NCBI GenBank assembly: GCA_027493775.1
Contig: JAOSKE010000001.1
Span: 1,196,917 to 1,260,916, forward strand
DNA length: 64,000 nucleotides
Source of the DNA: Kiritimatiellia bacterium
GTDB taxonomy: Bacteria > Verrucomicrobiota > Kiritimatiellia > CAIVKH01
Reading direction: 5' to 3'
Under the pieces are notes generated by a model. The model saw only the letters and a list, made by a program, of their open reading frames with translations, was not told the origin of the DNA and searched no databases. The position numbers and the translations under genes are program-made. Shown piece after piece: positions 50,277 to 58,660 of the stretch (position 1 is its first letter; each line of letters opens with the position of its first letter).

Positions 50277-51375
50277 GGGGTCAGACCTAAAAACTAAAAT
50301 TTGGCTGGCGCAAATCGCCAGATTTCACGAGTATGGATCCATGCCAAGGATGCTTAGAGTGCAGTTTGCTGGCGCGAAATACCACGTCACGGTTCGCGGC
50401 AATGCGCGACAAAACATTTTCCTCCTAACGGAGGATCGCGAACGGTTTCTGTTGCAGCTTGAAGAGTCGCTCGATCAATACGGAGTGATCCTTTTCGCCT
50501 ATACGTTGATGTCCAACCACTATCATTTACTGGTAGAAACGCCGCGCAAAAACGTGAGTCGGTTTATGCAGCGTCTGAACACTGCGTACAGCCTATATTT
50601 CCGAGTGCGACACCAACGCCCCGGCCACACGTTCCAGGGTCGCTTTGGGGCCAAGCTCGTTGATGGCGATTCGTATTTGTTGGGGGTTACGCGCTACATC
50701 CACCTGAATCCGGTCAAAACGAAAACGGCCGAAATGATGACCAGGGCCGAGCGGCTGGATCAGCTAAATAAGTACAGGTGGTCGAGCTATCGGGGCTACG
50801 TGGAAAAGGGGCGGTCGGAGGAATTCGTAGATTACCGTCTGCGCACGCTGATCGGCGGGAGAGCCGACACCCAACCAAATCGCTACCGCGCATTTGTTAC
50901 GAGCAAATTGCTTGAAGATGACGAGGTTTTGCGCGAGGCGTATCAGGCAAGTCGGTATGCCATTGGCGACGACGCGTTCATTTCAGACGTCGAAGACAGG
51001 GTCAACAAACACCGCAAATTCTCAACGCCACAGGATCCGGACGTGGCGTGGCCGAACGGACGTGCGCCAGAAATAGAGCAAATCAAGCATGCGGTCGCCC
51101 TTCGGTTTCGTTGTTCCGTCGAAGATATGAGAAAGCGCGGACGCGCGGCGGCGGCAGCAAAATCCCTCGCCGTTGGACTTTCCTGCAGGTTGAGTGGGCT
51201 GACACGCAGGCAAATCGGAGTCGCTTTTGGAATAACGGGGGCCGCTGTTTCTTATCAGGAGCGGCTCATGATCGCGCGCGCAGAAGCATCGCAAAAATAC
51301 GCAGAGGTCATGCAGGATATCACGGCCGCGCTTGGTGGCACGAGCGGTTAGACTTTAGTTTTTAGGTCTGACCCC
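50277..51375 (+). mobile_element. Y1 (REP-type) transposase element with perfect terminal inverted repeats
   Basis: The outer 22 bases at 50277-50298 (GGGGTCAGACC...) are a perfect inverted match to 51354-51375 (...GGTCTGACCCC). They enclose 1,099 bp with one transposase gene ending 2 bp before the right repeat. No target-site duplication is evident next to the ends, as expected for single-strand HUH transposases. It sits between the dihydropyrimidinase and ilvC genes without breaking either. Confidence 0.85.
50341..51351 (+). CDS. REP-associated tyrosine (Y1 HUH) transposase with DnaA-like C-terminus
   Basis: 336 aa from ATG 50341 (MPRMLRVQFAGAKYHVTVRG). YHVTVRGNARQNIF is the first core strand. 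LMSNHYHLLVETP holds the HUH metal-binding pair, and TRYIHLNPVKTK the likely catalytic Tyr. RYRWSSYRGYV-type sequence (KYRWSSYRGYVEKG) follows, as in RAYT/TnpA-REP proteins. Beyond about residue 230, EIEQIKHAVALRFRCSVEDM and LTRRQIGVAFGITGAAVSYQ form a helix-turn-helix region resembling DnaA domain IV. The protein nicks and joins single-stranded DNA and is likely responsible for the flanking inverted repeats. Apparently intact. Confidence 0.9.
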   Translation: MPRMLRVQFAGAKYHVTVRGNARQNIFLLTEDRERFLLQLEESLDQYGVILFAYTLMSNHYHLLVETPRKNVSRFMQRLNTAYSLYFRVRHQRPGHTFQGRFGAKLVDGDSYLLGVTRYIHLNPVKTKTAEMMTRAERLDQLNKYRWSSYRGYVEKGRSEEFVDYRLRTLIGGRADTQPNRYRAFVTSKLLEDDEVLREAYQASRYAIGDDAFISDVEDRVNKHRKFSTPQDPDVAWPNGRAPEIEQIKHAVALRFRCSVEDMRKRGRAAAAAKSLAVGLSCRLSGLTRRQIGVAFGITGAAVSYQERLMIARAEASQKYAEVMQDITAALGGTSG

Positions 51376-51442
51376 GGTTCGGGGCTTGCGGATGTGGATG
51401 GGGTTCTGTAGGTTCTCCGCTTTATTTGGAGGCAAACGAACA

Positions 51443-52525
51443 ATGGCAAAGATTGATTTTGGTGGTGTGAAAGAAGACGTGGTCACGCGTGGCGAATTTT
51501 CGCTCGCGAAAGCACGCAAGGCGCTGAAGAAGGAAACGATTGCGGTGCTCGGCTACGGCGTTCAGGCGCCAGCCCAGGCCCTCAACCTTAAGGACAACGG
51601 CTTCAATGTCATCATTGGCGCGCGCGATTGGACCCGCGCAAAGAAGGACGGCTGGAGGCCGGGTAAAGACCTCTTCTCCATCGAAGAAGCGGCAGATCAG
51701 GGCACGATTCTTTTGTACCTCGTCTCCGACGCTGGTCAGCGCACCCTGTGGCCAACGATCAAGAAATTCCTGACGCCGGGTAAGGCGCTGGCCTTCTCGC
51801 ACGGCTTCTCCATCGTCTTCAAGCAGCAGACGAAGGTTGTTCCGCCGAAGGGCGTTGACGTGATTATGGTCGCGCCGAAAGGCTCGGGCCTCAACGTCCG
51901 CCGCAACTTCCTCGCAGGTGCTGGCATCAATTCCAGCTACGCAGTCTTCCAAGATGCGACCGGCCGCGCAACCGAACGCACACTCGCGCTCGGCATCGGC
52001 ATCGGCTCGGGCTATCTATTCCCCACCACGTTCGATCGCGAAGTCGTCAGCGACCTGACCGGCGAACGCGGCGTGTTGATGGGCGCAATTGCAGGCATTA
52101 TGGAGGCGCAGTACGAAGTCCTCCGCAAAAACGGCCACTCCCCCAGTGAGGCGTTCAACGAAACAGTCGAAGAGCTAACCCAGAGCCTGATTCGCCTTGT
52201 CGATGAAAATGGAATGGACTGGATGTACGCGAACTGCTCGACCACCGCGCAGCGCGGTGCGCTCGACTGGAAGCCGAAATTCAAAAAGGCGACGCTCCCG
52301 GTTTTCAAGGCGCTCTACAACTCTGTGAAGACGGGCAAAGAATCCGCCCGCGTTCTTCGCGTGTGCAGCGGTCCGAACTACAAACAGTTGCTCGCCAAGG
52401 AGCTGAACGAAATTGGCGGCTCGGAAATGTGGCGCGCCGGGGCAGCGGTCCGCTCGCTCCGTCCGAAGACCGCCAAGGCCGCCGTCTCAAAAGCCAAGGG
52501 GACGGCCGGTCGGACGATGAACTAA
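51443..52525 (+). CDS. ilvC: Ketol-acid reductoisomerase
   Basis: 360 aa from ATG 51443 (MAKIDFGGVKEDVVTRGEFS), about 10 bases after TTTGGAGG; the longer frame upstream has no support. ETIAVLGYGVQAPAQALNLK is the Rossmann loop. VDVIMVAPKGSGLNVRRNFL and ERGVLMGAIAGIMEAQYEVL carry the substrate/Mg-binding residues. It turns 2-acetolactate into dihydroxyisovalerate in valine/leucine/isoleucine synthesis. Length fits the single-knot class. It ends with a Lys/Ala-rich tail (TAKAAVSKAKGTAGRT) and is followed by a clear terminator. No other ilv or leu genes adjoin. Confidence 0.95.
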   Translation: MAKIDFGGVKEDVVTRGEFSLAKARKALKKETIAVLGYGVQAPAQALNLKDNGFNVIIGARDWTRAKKDGWRPGKDLFSIEEAADQGTILLYLVSDAGQRTLWPTIKKFLTPGKALAFSHGFSIVFKQQTKVVPPKGVDVIMVAPKGSGLNVRRNFLAGAGINSSYAVFQDATGRATERTLALGIGIGSGYLFPTTFDREVVSDLTGERGVLMGAIAGIMEAQYEVLRKNGHSPSEAFNETVEELTQSLIRLVDENGMDWMYANCSTTAQRGALDWKPKFKKATLPVFKALYNSVKTGKESARVLRVCSGPNYKQLLAKELNEIGGSEMWRAGAAVRSLRPKTAKAAVSKAKGTAGRTMN

Positions 52526-52545
52526 TCGAGGGTGAGAGATCACGA

Positions 52546-52574
52546 AAAGGGCGTCCGCTTCGGACGCCCTTTTT
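52546..52574 (+). terminator. Rho-independent terminator after ilvC
   Basis: AAAGGGCGTCCG (52546-52557) pairs perfectly with CGGACGCCCTTT (52561-52572) around CTT, running directly into a T tract (52570-52574). It lies 20 bp after the ilvC stop. Confidence 0.93.
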
Positions 52575-52731
52575 ATTTAAGCGGCAATCCTTTTAGTAAT
52601 AATCGTCGCGAGGGGATTGTTCGGCTGTCTCACTGATGACAATCTGTCGCCACCCGCGCCGAGAGCAAGATTGAACAGAAGATCAAAGCGATTGGTTTTG
52701 CTTTGCGAACGGTTTGCGGGATACTGCGTTT

Positions 52732-53670
52732 ATGGCAGAGCTGAAAAATGAGTTTTCGTGGTCGAAGTCACGAGCGGAGACGTTTTCGGCGTGCCCACGA
52801 CAGTATTTTTATCGCTACTACGGTTCGTGGGGCGGTTGGGATCGAAAAGCGAACCCGAAAACCCGAACAACCTATATCCTCAAGCAGTTGCAAACGCGCC
52901 AGCAGTGGGTCGGGGCAACCGTACACAATGGATTGCGGTGGGCGCTGGCAACGCTGCGCGACACAGGCGCGGCGCCCGCAGAGGAAACGACACTGAACGC
53001 ACTGGGAAAACGACTCGCGTTGGATTTTCAAAATTCGGGCGAGGGTTTGTACTGGGATGAGCCTAAAAAAATGTGCGGGCTTATCGAGCACGAGTACGAC
53101 GAGCTGGAGGTGTCGGACGAAGCGTGGTCTGCGCTCTTTGAAGGGGCGCTCGCATCAATAAACGCTTTTTATCACAGCGAGATTTTCGAAAAACTGAGGA
53201 CGCTTCCTGCCGATCAATGGGTTGAGGTGGAAAAACTCGGTTCTTTCGATGTGGATGGCGTGAAGGTGTGGGTTCAACTCGACTGCGCATTTTGGGCCGA
53301 GAGCAACCTTCACATCATTGACTGGAAAACCGGACGGACGGATGTGGATTCAACCAAAATGCAGCTCGCGCTTTACACGTGGTATGCGAGCAAGCAGTGG
53401 AATGTTGCGCCGGAAAACATCGTGTCCGGCGAATTCAATTTGGGGACAAACGAGTTGTTCACCCATCCGTTCACGGCCAACGATTTCCAGTCTGTACACG
53501 AACGGATTGCAAAAAGCGTTGCGGCAATGCGCGAGCTACTGGACGACGCTGTGGCAAACGCCGCCACCGAAGAAAACTTCCCCCTCGCAGAAACAAATAC
53601 ACCCTGCGCGACCTGTGCCTTCCGTCGCATCTGCCCAAGATGGGCGACGCCCATTGAAGCGATGGAGTAG
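52732..53670 (+). CDS. PD-(D/E)XK (RecB/Cas4-like) nuclease with predicted Fe-S cluster
   Basis: 312 aa from ATG 52732. FSWSKSRAETFSACPRQYFY gives an N-terminal Cys followed by RYY. WVQLDCAFWAESNLHIIDWK contains the D...(D/E)xK centre, and KMQLALYTWYASKQW is the following QxxxY motif. The C-terminus has CATCAFRRICPRW, three Cys that with the N-terminal Cys match the Fe-S cluster of the Cas4/AddB-type group. It stands alone: no CRISPR array, cas gene or helicase is nearby. A DNA repair or defence nuclease role is inferred; the substrate is unknown. Confidence 0.82.
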   Translation: MAELKNEFSWSKSRAETFSACPRQYFYRYYGSWGGWDRKANPKTRTTYILKQLQTRQQWVGATVHNGLRWALATLRDTGAAPAEETTLNALGKRLALDFQNSGEGLYWDEPKKMCGLIEHEYDELEVSDEAWSALFEGALASINAFYHSEIFEKLRTLPADQWVEVEKLGSFDVDGVKVWVQLDCAFWAESNLHIIDWKTGRTDVDSTKMQLALYTWYASKQWNVAPENIVSGEFNLGTNELFTHPFTANDFQSVHERIAKSVAAMRELLDDAVANAATEENFPLAETNTPCATCAFRRICPRWATPIEAME

Positions 53671-53682
53671 CGCTTCTCTCGA

Positions 53683-54804
53683 TTACAGCGCACGCGCTTC
53701 ATCTGAAGCGCTGGCGATGGCCTGTATGAGATCGGTTTGCTCGGGCAAGACTACGCGGAGAATCCGGCCGTCTTCATCAAACAAAACGACTGTTGGAATA
53801 TCGCGAACGCCAAATGCCTCGAAAAGTTTTCCAGACCGATCAAGCGCAAGAGGAATCGTCACGCCGTTCGTTTCTCTGTAATCGCGGAGGTCCTGCTCCG
53901 TCGCCCACGGCCCACTGGATATACCGACCCAATCCACAACGGAATTTTTATCGGCCAGCGATTCAATGGCCTCCCTCACCCGCGCACACGCCTTGGAGGT
54001 CATCGGGCGCGTGTCTTCCAAATACCATTCGCACCAACTGGAGAAAAAATTCACCGCAAGGATTCTACCAGGGCGCTTCCCGCCAATCGCAATCTCCGTT
54101 CCGTCCAGCGTTATGACGCTCAGATTCTCCGGTCGATCGCCGACCGCGTACGTCTTAACATCCTCTGGCATAGCAGCGGCAACGGTCTCAATATTAGTCT
54201 GTTCGATTGCTGCGGTCAGCGCGGCTTCAAGCGGTTCGTTGTCGGCATGGCCAAAATAGGCGAAACGGCCATCGCGCCCGACAAGGATGTGTTGAGGCGT
54301 GGCAACTACATGGAAGAGACGCGCCAAGCGTCCGTCTTTATCAATGGTGATCGGCATCGTAAGTCCATATTTTTCACGCATGATCTGCACCGAACGCTCA
54401 TCGTCTGCCAGACCCAAGTTGACAGCAACAAACTGCACATCGTCGCCGAGTCGCTCATAGGTCTTTTGAAAGCTCGGCATTTGTTGGCGGCACGGGATGC
54501 ACCACGTCGCCCAGAATTTTAAGTACACGGGCTTTTTGCCATAGAGGTTACCGAAATCAATCGTCTCGCCGTCAATCGTCGTCACGCGCATCAGTGGCGC
54601 AGGATCGCCAATTGCGTCGCCGGTATTTTCACGGACAAGTCCCTCACCTGCAGCGGCATAGTCCGGGTCTTCAGTGGTATCGGCGAGGTTGATCCCGTCC
54701 ATATTTGTGCGTGCTGGCGGAGAATCGCTGAACGCTCCACTTGCTGAAACAAATGTCAGTCCAACAGCGACGACAAATAGGCGCATGGTTAAATTGTTAT
54801 TCAT
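53683..54804 (-). CDS. Exported protein with two TlpA-like thioredoxin domains, second lacking CxxC
   Basis: 373 aa from ATG 54804 behind GGAGTGATGTG; MRLFVVAVG (ATG 54786) is possible. The signal peptide is followed by a first TlpA/ResA-like domain (KFWATWCIPCRQQMPSFQKT, TPQHILVGRDGRFAYFG) with an intact WCIPC, and a second domain (ILAVNFFSSWCEWYLEDTRP, VRDIPTVVLFDEDGRIL) where the motif is WCEWY. The second half therefore has a single Cys and probably no disulfide exchange. Likely a periplasmic or cell-surface thiol protein; the target is unknown. Confidence 0.86.
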   Translation of the reverse strand: MNNNLTMRLFVVAVGLTFVSASGAFSDSPPARTNMDGINLADTTEDPDYAAAGEGLVRENTGDAIGDPAPLMRVTTIDGETIDFGNLYGKKPVYLKFWATWCIPCRQQMPSFQKTYERLGDDVQFVAVNLGLADDERSVQIMREKYGLTMPITIDKDGRLARLFHVVATPQHILVGRDGRFAYFGHADNEPLEAALTAAIEQTNIETVAAAMPEDVKTYAVGDRPENLSVITLDGTEIAIGGKRPGRILAVNFFSSWCEWYLEDTRPMTSKACARVREAIESLADKNSVVDWVGISSGPWATEQDLRDYRETNGVTIPLALDRSGKLFEAFGVRDIPTVVLFDEDGRILRVVLPEQTDLIQAIASASDEARAL

Positions 54805-54906
54805 CACATCACTCCAAGTTTTACACGCGAATAATGTCCGGCGCTCCCGTCCAGTTATCAAGCAGCTTAGAAAACAAATGCGGCTGCTTGCATATCGGGC
54901 GTTCGA

Positions 54907-55413
54907 CTAAAGCGACTCTTCGATCAGGCGAACAGGGGGCGTGAGCGGGATTTTTTCGAGAAGCTCCAGAACCGTTTCTTCGATTCCCGGAAGAACCAGC
55001 GCGGGGCGCACGTCCGCGAGTGGTTGTATGACAAATCTGCGTTCAGCCCATCGGGGGTGCGGGAGGTTTAGCGTCGCGGTGACGAGTTTTTTGTCGCCAG
55101 CATAAAGGATATCAATATCGAGCGTGCGCGGCGCAAACCGGTCTTCCGTCCGTACGCGGCCAGCGGCATTTTCGATTCCTGCCAAGCTGAGACGTAGCGC
55201 CTCAATCTCCAATGATGTTTCCAAAATCAGTACCGCGTTGAGATAAGGCAGGCTGGCGTACTCCGGTTTCACGCCGACGGGCTTCTGTTTCGTAGATAGG
55301 CGAAGTAGCGACGACCTTTACGTTTTCGATCCCCGCAATCTCGTTTTTGCACGACGCAAAAAAGCGAGGCGATCCCCGAGGCAAGAGCCCAAGCTGAGTC
55401 CAACTTCCATCAT
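54907..55413 (-). CDS. folK: HPPK, folate biosynthesis kinase (two compensating frame breaks)
   Basis: About 168 aa. MMEVGLSLGSCLGDRLAFL is the start of HPPK (usually SLGSNLGD; Cys replaces Asn). Adding a base in the run 55344-55348 joins it to KNEIAGIENVKVVATSPIYE, and removing one in 55279-55281 joins that to TEAVGVKPEYASLPYLNAVL. RTLDIDILYAGDKKL and HPRWAERRFVIQPLADV are the metal-binding and C-terminal motifs. The kinase pyrophosphorylates 6-hydroxymethyl-dihydropterin. The two errors cancel in frame, leaving about 20 wrong residues in between if uncorrected. Starts 2 bp after the dapB stop. Confidence 0.85.
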
Positions 55414-55415
55414 TC

Positions 55416-56213
55416 TTATACCCCAAGCACGTCGCGCATTGTGTAGAGGCCGGGTTTGCGTCCAGCCAGCCACGCCGCAGCGCGCAAGGCGCCGAGCGCA
55501 AAGGTGTCGCGACTGGTCGCGCGGTGCGAAAGCTCAACGATTTCGCCCTCTGTCGCAAACATTACGGTGTGGTCTCCGACAATGTCGCCACCGCGGACAG
55601 CGTGGATTCCGATTTCCGTCGCGCTTCGTTCGTCTTTCGCGATTCCTTCGCGGCCGTACACGGCAACATCTTCCAACTTCACATCCAGTCCACGCGCAAC
55701 TGCGTGTCCCATTCCAAGCGCGGTGCCACTGGGCGAGTCTTTTTTCTTGCGATGGTGGCGCTCGATTATTTCGACATCGTACCCCTTGTCCTTAAGTGCA
55801 CGACCAGCCTGTTCGAGCAACGCGAAGAGGAGATTCACGCCTAGGCTCATATTCGGCGCCCATACAATCGGAATTTTTTCCGACGCAGCTTCAATGGCAG
55901 TTTTGCCGTCGGGCTTGATTCCCGTTGTTCCGATGACCCAGCCCTTCCCCCACGCCGCGATGCGCGTGGCGTTGCCGGTCGTCCCCTGGAAACCGCTGAA
56001 GTCAATAATCACATCGCTTCCCGGCGCGACCGCGGCGAGGTCAGAGGTGACACTGATCCCGGTTTTTCCTGCTGGCTGACCGAGGAACGGGCTGTCCCAA
56101 AGATCAATTGCGCCGACGAGTTCGAGACCGGCAACCGCGCCGTTTCCAATACAGCGAATCAGGGTCTGGCCCATCCGCCCACCGGCGCCGACGATGGAAA
56201 TTTTTGTACTCAT
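55416..56213 (-). CDS. dapB: 4-Hydroxy-tetrahydrodipicolinate reductase
   Basis: 265 aa. KISIVGAGGRMGQTLIRCIG is the nucleotide-binding loop. VIIDFSGFQGT, GWVIGTTGIKPD, IVWAPNMSLGVNLLFALLEQ and VEIIERHHRKKKDSPSGTAL (catalytic His and Lys) are the DapB signature. It reduces the dihydrodipicolinate intermediate with NAD(P)H on the way to lysine and meso-diaminopimelate for peptidoglycan. Lies between dapA and folK on one strand. Confidence 0.97.
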   Translation of the reverse strand: MSTKISIVGAGGRMGQTLIRCIGNGAVAGLELVGAIDLWDSPFLGQPAGKTGISVTSDLAAVAPGSDVIIDFSGFQGTTGNATRIAAWGKGWVIGTTGIKPDGKTAIEAASEKIPIVWAPNMSLGVNLLFALLEQAGRALKDKGYDVEIIERHHRKKKDSPSGTALGMGHAVARGLDVKLEDVAVYGREGIAKDERSATEIGIHAVRGGDIVGDHTVMFATEGEIVELSHRATSRDTFALGALRAAAWLAGRKPGLYTMRDVLGV

Positions 56214-56244
56214 TCTTTGTTCACTGCTGAGCGCAACACGGCGA

Positions 56245-57111
56245 TCAGATCAGTCCCACTTCCTTCATTATTGTTTCCAACCGTGGCTTCAGCGCGTCGG
56301 GCATTTCACACATCGGCAGGCGATAGACCTCTTCGATGCGCCCCATCCGGGCAAGCGCGGCCTTCACCGGAATGGGGTTGGTGTCCATAAAGAGACCGGT
56401 GAATAGGCGGTAGTACTTCAAGTGCATCGCGCGCGCCGCGTCCCAGCGGCCCGCGAGCGCGTGGCGCACCATATCCGACACCGCGCGAGGCGCAACGTTC
56501 GAGGCAACGCTGATTACACCCTTGCCACCAACGGACATCATCGGCAATGCGAGGGAGTCATCGCCGGAGAGCACCACGATATCGCAGTGCGTCAAAATTT
56601 GGCTGACGCGATCCACGCTTCCCGCCGCTTCCTTGATCGCGACAATGTTCGGATGCTTGCTTAGTTCCGCAACTACTTCGACCGGAATTTCCTTTCCGGC
56701 GCGACCCGGCACGTTGTACAGCACAACGGGTAGTCCGAGATCGGCGACGGCAGAAAAGTGGCGGGTCAATCCGAGCGCGTTGGGCTTGTTGTAGTACGGG
56801 GTCACCTGAAGCGATGCATCTGCGCCCGCGTCCTTCGCGTGTTTGGTCAGACGCAGGGCCTCATCGGTTGAATTCGCACCGGTTCCGGCAATGACCTTCA
56901 CGCGGCCGCGGACAACGTCAAGCGTGGTCTCGATGACCTTCTCGTGCTCTTCAAAATCGAGGGTCGGCGATTCGCCGGTGGTGCCGACAGGAACAATGCC
57001 CTCGACGCCGCCTTCGATCTGGAACTCGATCAGCTCTTTGAATCGCGCATAGTCCACCTTCCCATCGCGGGTGAAGGGCGTGACAATCGCGGTATATGTG
57101 CCTGCAAACAT
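56245..57111 (-). CDS. dapA: 4-Hydroxy-tetrahydrodipicolinate synthase
   Basis: 288 aa from ATG 57111 (MFAGTYTAIVTPFTRDGKVD). GIVPVGTTGESPTLDFEEHE, VTPYYNKPNALGLTRHF (Tyr), VVLYNVPGRAGKEI and NIVAIKEAAGSVDRVSQIL with the Schiff-base Lys are all present. It condenses pyruvate with aspartate semialdehyde, the first committed step of the lysine/DAP branch. The C-terminus (MGRIEEVYRLPMCEMPDALK) is normal. Upstream of dapB with 31 bp between. The region before it carries the inverted repeat at 57169-57217. Confidence 0.97.
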   Translation of the reverse strand: MFAGTYTAIVTPFTRDGKVDYARFKELIEFQIEGGVEGIVPVGTTGESPTLDFEEHEKVIETTLDVVRGRVKVIAGTGANSTDEALRLTKHAKDAGADASLQVTPYYNKPNALGLTRHFSAVADLGLPVVLYNVPGRAGKEIPVEVVAELSKHPNIVAIKEAAGSVDRVSQILTHCDIVVLSGDDSLALPMMSVGGKGVISVASNVAPRAVSDMVRHALAGRWDAARAMHLKYYRLFTGLFMDTNPIPVKAALARMGRIEEVYRLPMCEMPDALKPRLETIMKEVGLI

Positions 57112-57168
57112 TTGAATTGCCTTTTTTTTCGTTTCGCCCCGGAACCAACTGTCCTTCATCCGGGAAAA

Positions 57169-57217
57169 ATTCCAAGGGTTGGAAACGCATTACTTAATAA
57201 TCTCCAACGCTTGGAAT
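57169..57217. repeat. Imperfect TTCCAAGGGTTGGAA inverted repeat
   Basis: Arms ATTCCAAGGGTTGGAAA (57169-57185) and TCTCCAACGCTTGGAAT (57201-57217) pair at 15 of 17 positions. Same core as the perfect copy at 48683-48735. It lies between dapA and the divergent histidine kinase gene. Confidence 0.7.
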
Positions 57218-57311
57218 AGAAAGCACACTTTTTTCGCCCTCCCCGTCGAGCTAAAGCGCTTGCCCACGACAGAGATACCGCTTATATATAGGCGGAAGCA
57301 GCGCCCGCCCA

Positions 57312-58288
57312 ATGAACACGCCGTCGAGCGACGAACATTCAATGCCTCGCCTTTACCGCTCACCACTGCGATCTTCGCTTGTTGTTGCGCTGGTATATCT
57401 GGCTCTTTGCGGCTGCTACATCGTGCTTTCCGACCAATGGGTGACCAGCGTGGCGGAAACGAGTGCGCAGGCGGCGCGACTTCAACTGACCAAGGGGATT
57501 CTTTTTGTCAGCATGAGCGCGGCAATAATTTTCGTCCTCTCCTTGTCGCTTCTGCGCCGCATAGCAAAAACGCAAGCGGCGCTGCAATACGAGCGGCAGG
57601 CGGTCGTCAAGGCGGAGCGACGCGCGGCGGCCGGGCTTCTCGCCAGCTCCATCGCGCACGACATGAACAATGTCCTGACCGTCGGAATGGCCAACGTCGA
57701 AATGCTGCGTGCGCGCGGCGCACTCGATTCGGTGACGACGGAGATGCTGCAAGATATTGAGCGATCTTTTGAGCGACTGCACACAATGGCGCGACGCCTC
57801 GCCCGCGCGGATCGGGTTGAAGACGCGGAGCCGCCAGCGCCGCTGGATTTGGCGCAACTGTTTCAGCAGGAAATCGAGTTCATCCGGCAGCATCAGTCCG
57901 CGAAAAATTGCGTAATTTCATATTACGGTCCCGACCATCTATACTGCGTGGGTCACGAATCTACGGTTCACGAAATGTTGGGCAACCTGTTGATCAACGC
58001 CGCGGAGGCGACGAACGGGCGCGGGCGCATTGAGATTCACCTCAAACCGGAGGAAAAAAACGTTGTCATCGAGGTGCATGATAACGGCCCGGGGATTCCC
58101 GCAGAGCAGCAAGCTCTGGTCTTCGAGCCGCTTTATACAACAAAGCTCGGGGGCTGGGGTTGGGTCTGCTTTCCGTCAAGTCCGCAGCAAAAATGCACCG
58201 GGGCTGGGTGGAGGTTCTTGCGTCGCCTCTCGGTGGCGCGTGTTTCAGGGTGACGCTGCCGCAACATTCGAAAGTGGATAAAACTTGA
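57312..58288 (+). CDS. Membrane sensor histidine kinase (one frame break)
   Basis: About 325 aa after correction. Two membrane segments (LVVALVYLALCGCYIVLSDQ and LFVSMSAAIIFVLSLSLLR) bracket a very short loop. The kinase core has H-box LLASSIAHDMNNVLTVGMAN, N-box HEMLGNLLINAAEATNGRG and G1 box EVHDNGPGIP. The frame breaks in five G at 58149-58153; six give TTKLGGLGLGLLSVKSAAKM and a stop at 58288. The tiny extracytoplasmic loop suggests a signal from the membrane or a partner. No response regulator is adjacent. Confidence 0.87.
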
Positions 58289-58349
58289 AGCTCATTGTCA
58301 GGTTCTGTGGCGCAGCACGACATAAGGATACGCCGCCCCTGAGAGCGTG

Positions 58350-58637
58350 ATGAATAAAGTACTGGTAAAACTGATTGATCGCCTGACGCCCGGTTGTGAG
58401 AAAGTCGCAATGCTCTCCTCCGAACGGCTGGACAGGCGCCTTACATCAAAGGAACGGCTTTCCATCCGCCTTCACTTTGTCATCTGCTACTTTTGCAAGC
58501 GCTACCACGATCAACTCGATTCCATGCACGGCAAAATGAGCCAGCGCAGCGAAAAATTTGGCCAGCAGTGTGGAAAATGTTTGGGCGACGAAGAGAAGGC
58601 GCACCTAAAAGAGGCCTGTCGCAAAGGACTGCAGTAG
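58350..58637 (+). CDS. Putative anti-sigma factor with Cys/His zinc-finger-like motif
   Basis: 95 aa from ATG 58350 (a GTG directly before is possible). PGCEKVAMLSSERLDRRLTS through RLHFVICYFCKRYHDQL matches the pattern C-x-S-x-x-D-x-x-L ... H-x3-C-x2-C of small zf-HC2-type anti-sigma proteins. The tail CGKCLGDEEKAHLKEACRKG adds Cys residues. It converges on the ECF sigma gene (24 bp between stops), whereas such pairs are more often in one operon. Assignment rests on the motif and the neighbour. Confidence 0.65.
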   Translation: MNKVLVKLIDRLTPGCEKVAMLSSERLDRRLTSKERLSIRLHFVICYFCKRYHDQLDSMHGKMSQRSEKFGQQCGKCLGDEEKAHLKEACRKGLQ

Positions 58638-58660
58638 TCCGACGCAGAACAAAGGTCGCT

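Noticed and set aside
52575-52731. Possible RNA gene or second repeat between the ilvC terminator and the nuclease gene
   Set aside because: No cloverleaf, strong hairpin or repeat was found; most likely the promoter region of the nuclease gene.
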